From: Apoda limacodes
Lineage: Eukaryota > Arthropoda > Insecta > Lepidoptera > Limacodidae
DNA: 64,000 bases
Reading direction: 5' to 3'
Assembly: GCA_946406115.1 (NCBI GenBank)
Contig: OX291547.1
Location: 5,027,001 to 5,091,000, forward strand
Shown in pieces: positions 27,001 through 33,000 of this stretch. The position numbers and the translations under genes were made by a program. The notes under the pieces were generated by a model that was not told where the DNA came from, ran no database searches, and saw only the letters and a list, made by a program, of their open reading frames with translations. Numbering within the stretch: position 1 is the first letter of the stretch; every line of letters begins with the position of its first letter.

Positions 27001-30000
27001 AAAAAGTATAACTAACATTTTGAGGCGGCCGAACTTTGGTATTCAATTAACGGTTTCGATGCCCTAACTTAGGATACTAATAAATCCATTAAAATTTAAC
27101 ATTGCTATTTAACTGTCCGGAACTATTTAACTATTGTAAGCTATTGGTGGACAAAAAAAACATATTTCCAGAGCGGTATCCGTTGACGTTTTTTGCCAAA
27201 TTAGTGACAGAATTGCACTGTGCTGCCCCTCGCCGGCTTTACATAATCTTAATCATAACCTTTCATTTCATCATTCTATCAGTAGGCAGTGAACACATTT
27301 TTTAAAAGTTATAACACAGTTGTTGATAAAGTTAAGTATTGGCCGCTTGGCCCTTTTGATTCGGTTCAACGACGGGCCGTGAGAATTGTCAACGACTTCA
27401 AACTCACTTGCGGTATCGAGCCCTGAAGTCTTAGTAGAGACTTTGACTCCCTGTGTGTATTCTACCGCTTGTGCAATGGGTTGTGTTCTGAGGAATTGTT
27501 CGAAATGATGCCCACGGCTACTTTCTACCATCGCACCGCTCGCCATCGGCAGGGAATTCATTCTCATACTTTGGAACCGAAATGATCGCGTATAGTGCTG
27601 TTTTAAAGAAACTTCCTCCCGCGAACGTTTGAGTTGCGGAATGAGCTTCCTGCCAAGGTTTGCTCTAAGGACTACAGTATGGGGTTCTTCAAGAAAGAAG
27701 TTATTAGATTGCTGGAGGGTCGGCAACGCGCGAGTGATACCCCTGGTGTTGCAAGCGTCCATAGGCTACGTTAAATGTAACATTGGTGGTATGTATGCAA
27801 TATGGTGTATTTATGTGGTACGCTCCAGTGGTATAGTGCATAGAAGCCGGCGGCAGCAGAGCAATTTTATCACTAATTTGGCGGAAAATGTCAACGGATA
27901 CCACTCTGGAAATATGTTTTTTTGACAATAAATAGCTTGCAATAGTTTTCTTAGTGCTTCCGGACAGTAAAATAGCAATGTAAAAGAATTTTTATTTTAT
28001 TTTAGTTCTTTACTTTAATTTGTTACTTAGAAATAACGGGGCCCATTTTATTACAAAACCCTAATGTTGGCGGCCGAGACAAGGGGATGACAGCAATTTT
28101 ATAATTTATTAGTATCCTAAGTTAGGGCTCTTATAGTTTATAAGGCGTTCCATACCCGTTAATTGAATGACCAAAGATCAGCCGCCTTTTAATGTGAGTT
28201 ATACTATTTTATTAGACTATAAAAATCACAGCCGACATTAGGCTACTCTTACAACCTATGCTCGGCCACATTTACCTGTTCTGATTAAATATAGGATGTT
28301 CAAAATACTAAATAAGTCTATTCATGTAACTGTGTGGAACAGTGTGTTCATAATTATTTTCTAAAATACACAATGCAGTTTGCCACATTAATAATTTATT
28401 TTTAAATAATAATATAATCGGCTTGTTTTCCGATTTTTAATATATAATTTATTTTTTAATATTTAAAAAAAATTAAATACTTACTGTTCTATTCTTTTTA
28501 CTTAGGATAGGAATAATTGGAAATCTCTTTCTAGACTACACTTTCATTCTTAGTGACACATTCTTCACAGTAGATGTAGGTACAATTATTTTGAAAAATA
28601 GGTATCATATGGCAAATTTTTAAATAGTATGTACCTATTCATTATAAAAATCCATACTAATATTATAAATGCGAAAGTAAATCTGTCTGTTTGTACCTCT
28701 TCTCACATCTGTATTGATTAAAATGAAATTTAGCATGGAGATAGTATGACTCCTGAGAAAGGACATAGGCTACTTGAAAACGTCAAGTGTGAGTCGGTTT
28801 TTTTATAATTAAGGAGTTTCCGTTAAAATCTCACATCTATAACCGAATTCAGGGCGGAAGGAAATAAGCTACTTGAAAACGTCAAGTGTTAGTCGGTTTT
28901 TTTTTCTATAAGTGAGGAGTTGTCGTTGAAGTTCTACACCGATAACGCGCATAAGCTAGTATTATATAAGTGTAACTTACTCATGATCCTGTCTGATCGA
29001 GGGTCAATAATTTGCAAAACAAATGGTTACACTTTTAATTTTATTACCTACTATTATTTTGTTCGCTCTAGGCAGTGCTCTTTATTGGTATTACTAGCTA
29101 ACCCGGTGAACTGTGTTTATTTTTTTTAAACAACTGCCGCACCAACCTATTGTGAAAGGGTTGTACTAATTCAGAAACCTTCCCCGACATGTGCATAACA
29201 ACTTACCAAAATTTCATTAAAATCAGTTTGCCCTTAAAGTGCGAGTCCGACTCGCACTTGACCGTTTTTCTTTTATAAAAACCTTGCCCTAACACTATCA
29301 AACACAACAAAAATTACCCGAATTGGTCCAGCCGTCTTCGAGTTTTCCTTAATGCGCGAGTCCGACTCAAACTTGTCCCTTTTTTCATTTCTCAGAAACC
29401 TTTTCCGGCGTGTGCAAAACAACTTACCAAAATTCCATTAACACCGTTTTCCCCTTTTTGCGCGAGTCTGACTCGCACTTGCCCTTCTTTTCTTTCTCGG
29501 AAACCTTCCCCGGCGTGTGCATAAAAACTTACCAAAATTTCATTAAAATCGGTTTACTCATAGTGCGCGAGTCCGACTCGCACTTGACTGTTTTTTTTTC
29601 CTAAAAACTTTGCCCTAACACTAACAAACTCAACAATTTTATTTATATTTGCGATTCATTTTTATTTATATAGATTACGCTAAATACCTACCTAGTTAAA
29701 GGTCAAAAAAATCTAATCAACTTGCTGCGCAACGAAACATGCAACAGTGATATTTTCGTAATTGTTTCCTTAGGTACCTACCTACTTACGTCAAACGCAA
29801 TACTAATGAAGATTCGCTCACGGATGGCCCGCGACTGATTTTGGCTGCTACCTCGCCTCGCCTCCCCCGTCTCAAGCCCCCCGTGTTTGTCAAGCGAGCC
29901 AGCATCATGATAGAATTCGATTTTTGCAAATTTGACTAATGATTTCTGTGTTTCGAATTTTTGTGTTTATTAATTTAATTTAGTAAGAATGACAGTAAAG

Positions 30001-33000
30001 TTTTTTTATTTAGAAAATTTATTATATTATCTAGGTCTGTGGTGCTTTAAAATTTTCGGAAACGTTTTTGCTATAGTGTATAATAAGCACGAAGTTGCAG
30101 CTGTTTTGACCATAAATTACAAGTGTTTGCAATCTAATAATTTAAGAACTACACAATTTAAAGTAAAACTGAAACACCACAGACCTAGATATTAGTTGTC
30201 TGGTCTTGTTAAAACAAAAAACATTGAGTTTGAGGGATTGATATTCATCAGAGGAGAAAAATCCTGTTGTATGGAGCGCGTAGCGAATCCGATACTCTTA
30301 AGGAGTTCCTCGCCGATAACCGAATTTAGGGCGGGCTTCAATCACTGGACGGATCGGGATGAAACTTGGCACACCTATAGATTAAGTCCTGGAATAGCAC
30401 ATAGGCTACTTTTTATCCCGAAAAATTCAAAAGTTCTCGCGGGAATAACTAGCACCGAGCTTAAAAGAACAAAAGCTATAGCTACAGTTTGCTGTAGCAA
30501 ACGTCATAAGTATAATAATTAATGAGTTCCACTTTTTTGACGCATTTTTTTTTATTACGAATTATAATTTTTATTTAATATTTTGTCTGCGGCTCCATTG
30601 GCGTTACATTAGGTTATCAGCGTGGGATTTCAATGGTAACTCCTTGATTATAGAGATAAAGTTTGCTATAGCAAGGTATATATTCTTAAGTGGTTATTGC
30701 CTTTTTCATATAATTTCTAATGTTTTTACTATGAAAGCACACACGTAAAACTGCAATATTTAGGTATATACCTAATTGGAACATTGATTATAGTAAGCTG
30801 TAGCTATAGGGATTCGGTAATAGAGTTATCCTTACAAGTATTATAATGTTAAATTATAATTCAAGAAATAATCGATTTTTAAATTTCAATGGCGTAACAA
30901 ATACTTACATTTTCATATTTGAAATAGTTTTTATTATTTTTGAAATACATTTGTCGTAAATCATAATTTTCCCCTCGCACCCCAAGATAACACAGCCCTG
31001 GATAACTGAATGTTCGGTTTTCATTTACTATCACTCGCAGATGCTAAAAATATTCATATGCAACGCTCGCAGACTAAAAAGTATTTTATATGCCTTGTAT
31101 GTGACAACCTTTATATGCTCTTGGATGGCGTTTGGCGTTGCAAACGTCCATTGGCTAACTGTGACCATTTTCAAGCAGCTATTATTTTGAGCTAAAAATT
31201 AGGTAGTATGTTAAGTACCCATGTATTGACTTCACGTATCAGCTGTTATAAAAAAAATCGGCCAAGTACGTGTCGTACACACAATTAACTTAGCTTCCGT
31301 AGTATAAGAATTATTACGGATAAGTTGCAAAACACTTGTAAACATATTTTATTTAAAATGTTTTCCGCGATATAAACTATTCTTGCGTAAAAATAGATTT
31401 AATAATTTAGACCGAACAAATTGACAGTCCTAATTTAATTAATTTTAAAGTCGCCCCAGTTCTGGGGGAAAGGAATCACGGACTTAGATAGCTAATCGTT
31501 GGTCGAATGTCATAGATAAAAAAGGTGATTATATTATGTACCGAATTCGATAAGCAAACCAAATCGTATACAAATATTATGAATTTATTTTGTTATTGAT
31601 GATTCCACGCGGTGTTACCGAGACTTGGACCCCCCATTTCAATCTATACGTAACTTTTCCCGTCCTATAAAAACTTTTAAAGTACTTTTTATTGCACTAG
31701 GGGTTGATTTTCGAAAAATGGTATTGTATAAGAAAACTATTTCCTCAATAATCAATGTTCTTGATCCAGCGGTTTGTATCGGCGATATGTCAGTTAACCA
31801 ACTGGCTTGATAAGTAAAAATCGACCAAGTTCGAGTCGGACTCGCGCACGAAGGGTTCCGTACCATTATCTATACAAATGGCAAAAAAAATCACGTTTGT
31901 TGTATGGGTGCCCCCATTAAATATTACTTTTATTTGAATTTAATTATTTATTTTTAATATATACTATGTGTGCCTTTATATAATCTTTTCTATAATAGGG
32001 TACGAGTATATATGATAAAAGGGGTAAAAATAAAGCGGACGGCAAATTAAACCGTTTCCATGAGAAAACACTTAATTGTGCCAACTTGCATGGTGATCGG
32101 TCAAACAATAAGTTCATCGAATTTTATATACTTACACCCCACATCCATTATTGCCCACTTAAAAAAGAAGCTTATCAATTCGACCCGTGTCGCAAGTGTA
32201 CCAAATTTCATAAGTGTATGTACGATTATCAACGTATTTCTGTTGGATTAATTTTATCGTTCAACTTAGAGACCAGTTCAAGTTTCTTCAAAATCAGTTC
32301 AGTAGTTTTCAAGATGTGGACTGTTAAGTGTCTGCCAATCACAAGTAATAGACACAGGTCTTAGTAGCAGTAGAACTTTTAGTAAACTAAAAAACAAAAT
32401 AAAAAAAATTACACTACCTTCAAAACCTCACTAAAGAGTTAAAAAAAATAAACCTTACGTTTACCTACCTAATTTAAAATAGTAAAACGGGATTAAAAAA
32501 AACTGTATTTTGCCAAATAAAAACGCGTTTAATCCCGTTTTACTATTTTAAATTAGAAATGGAACGCGTAAATTTAAAAACTTATGTTTACCTACCTACT
32601 TACCTTACGCTCGTGTGGAACATTGAGCTAAGTATTGTTTTAAAGATTCACGGTTAATATAACTATAAAACATTATATTTATAATAATTGAGCTAAGATT
32701 TCTTCTTCTTGAAGTCGGATGCTAAAAAATATTGTTTTGTATCTTTACTGCAAATCTTTGCATTGTTATTACACTTCAACGAGAAGAAAACACTTAGCTC
32801 AATGTTACGTAATTCATAATAGGGTACTACAGGGACGGCAGCGGAACAACGTTCGCCGGGACAGCTAGTTATTAATAAATTTACTTGTTAAAATTGACTT
32901 CTGTAATTTGATTAAATCCAATTGAACATAAAATCTATGTCAGGTCATTGTGAATACGTACAGCTCAAGAATGATAAGATATGATAGTAATTTAACACAA

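Noticed and set aside
27271..27762. 163-codon ORF on the minus strand
   Set aside because: It is the antisense of the Jockey-like C-terminus on the plus strand, whose residues are clearly recognisable.
29160..29610. CRISPR-like array
   Set aside because: Regular spacing, but the spacers are similar to each other, the unit is an interspersed repeat end, and the genome is eukaryotic.
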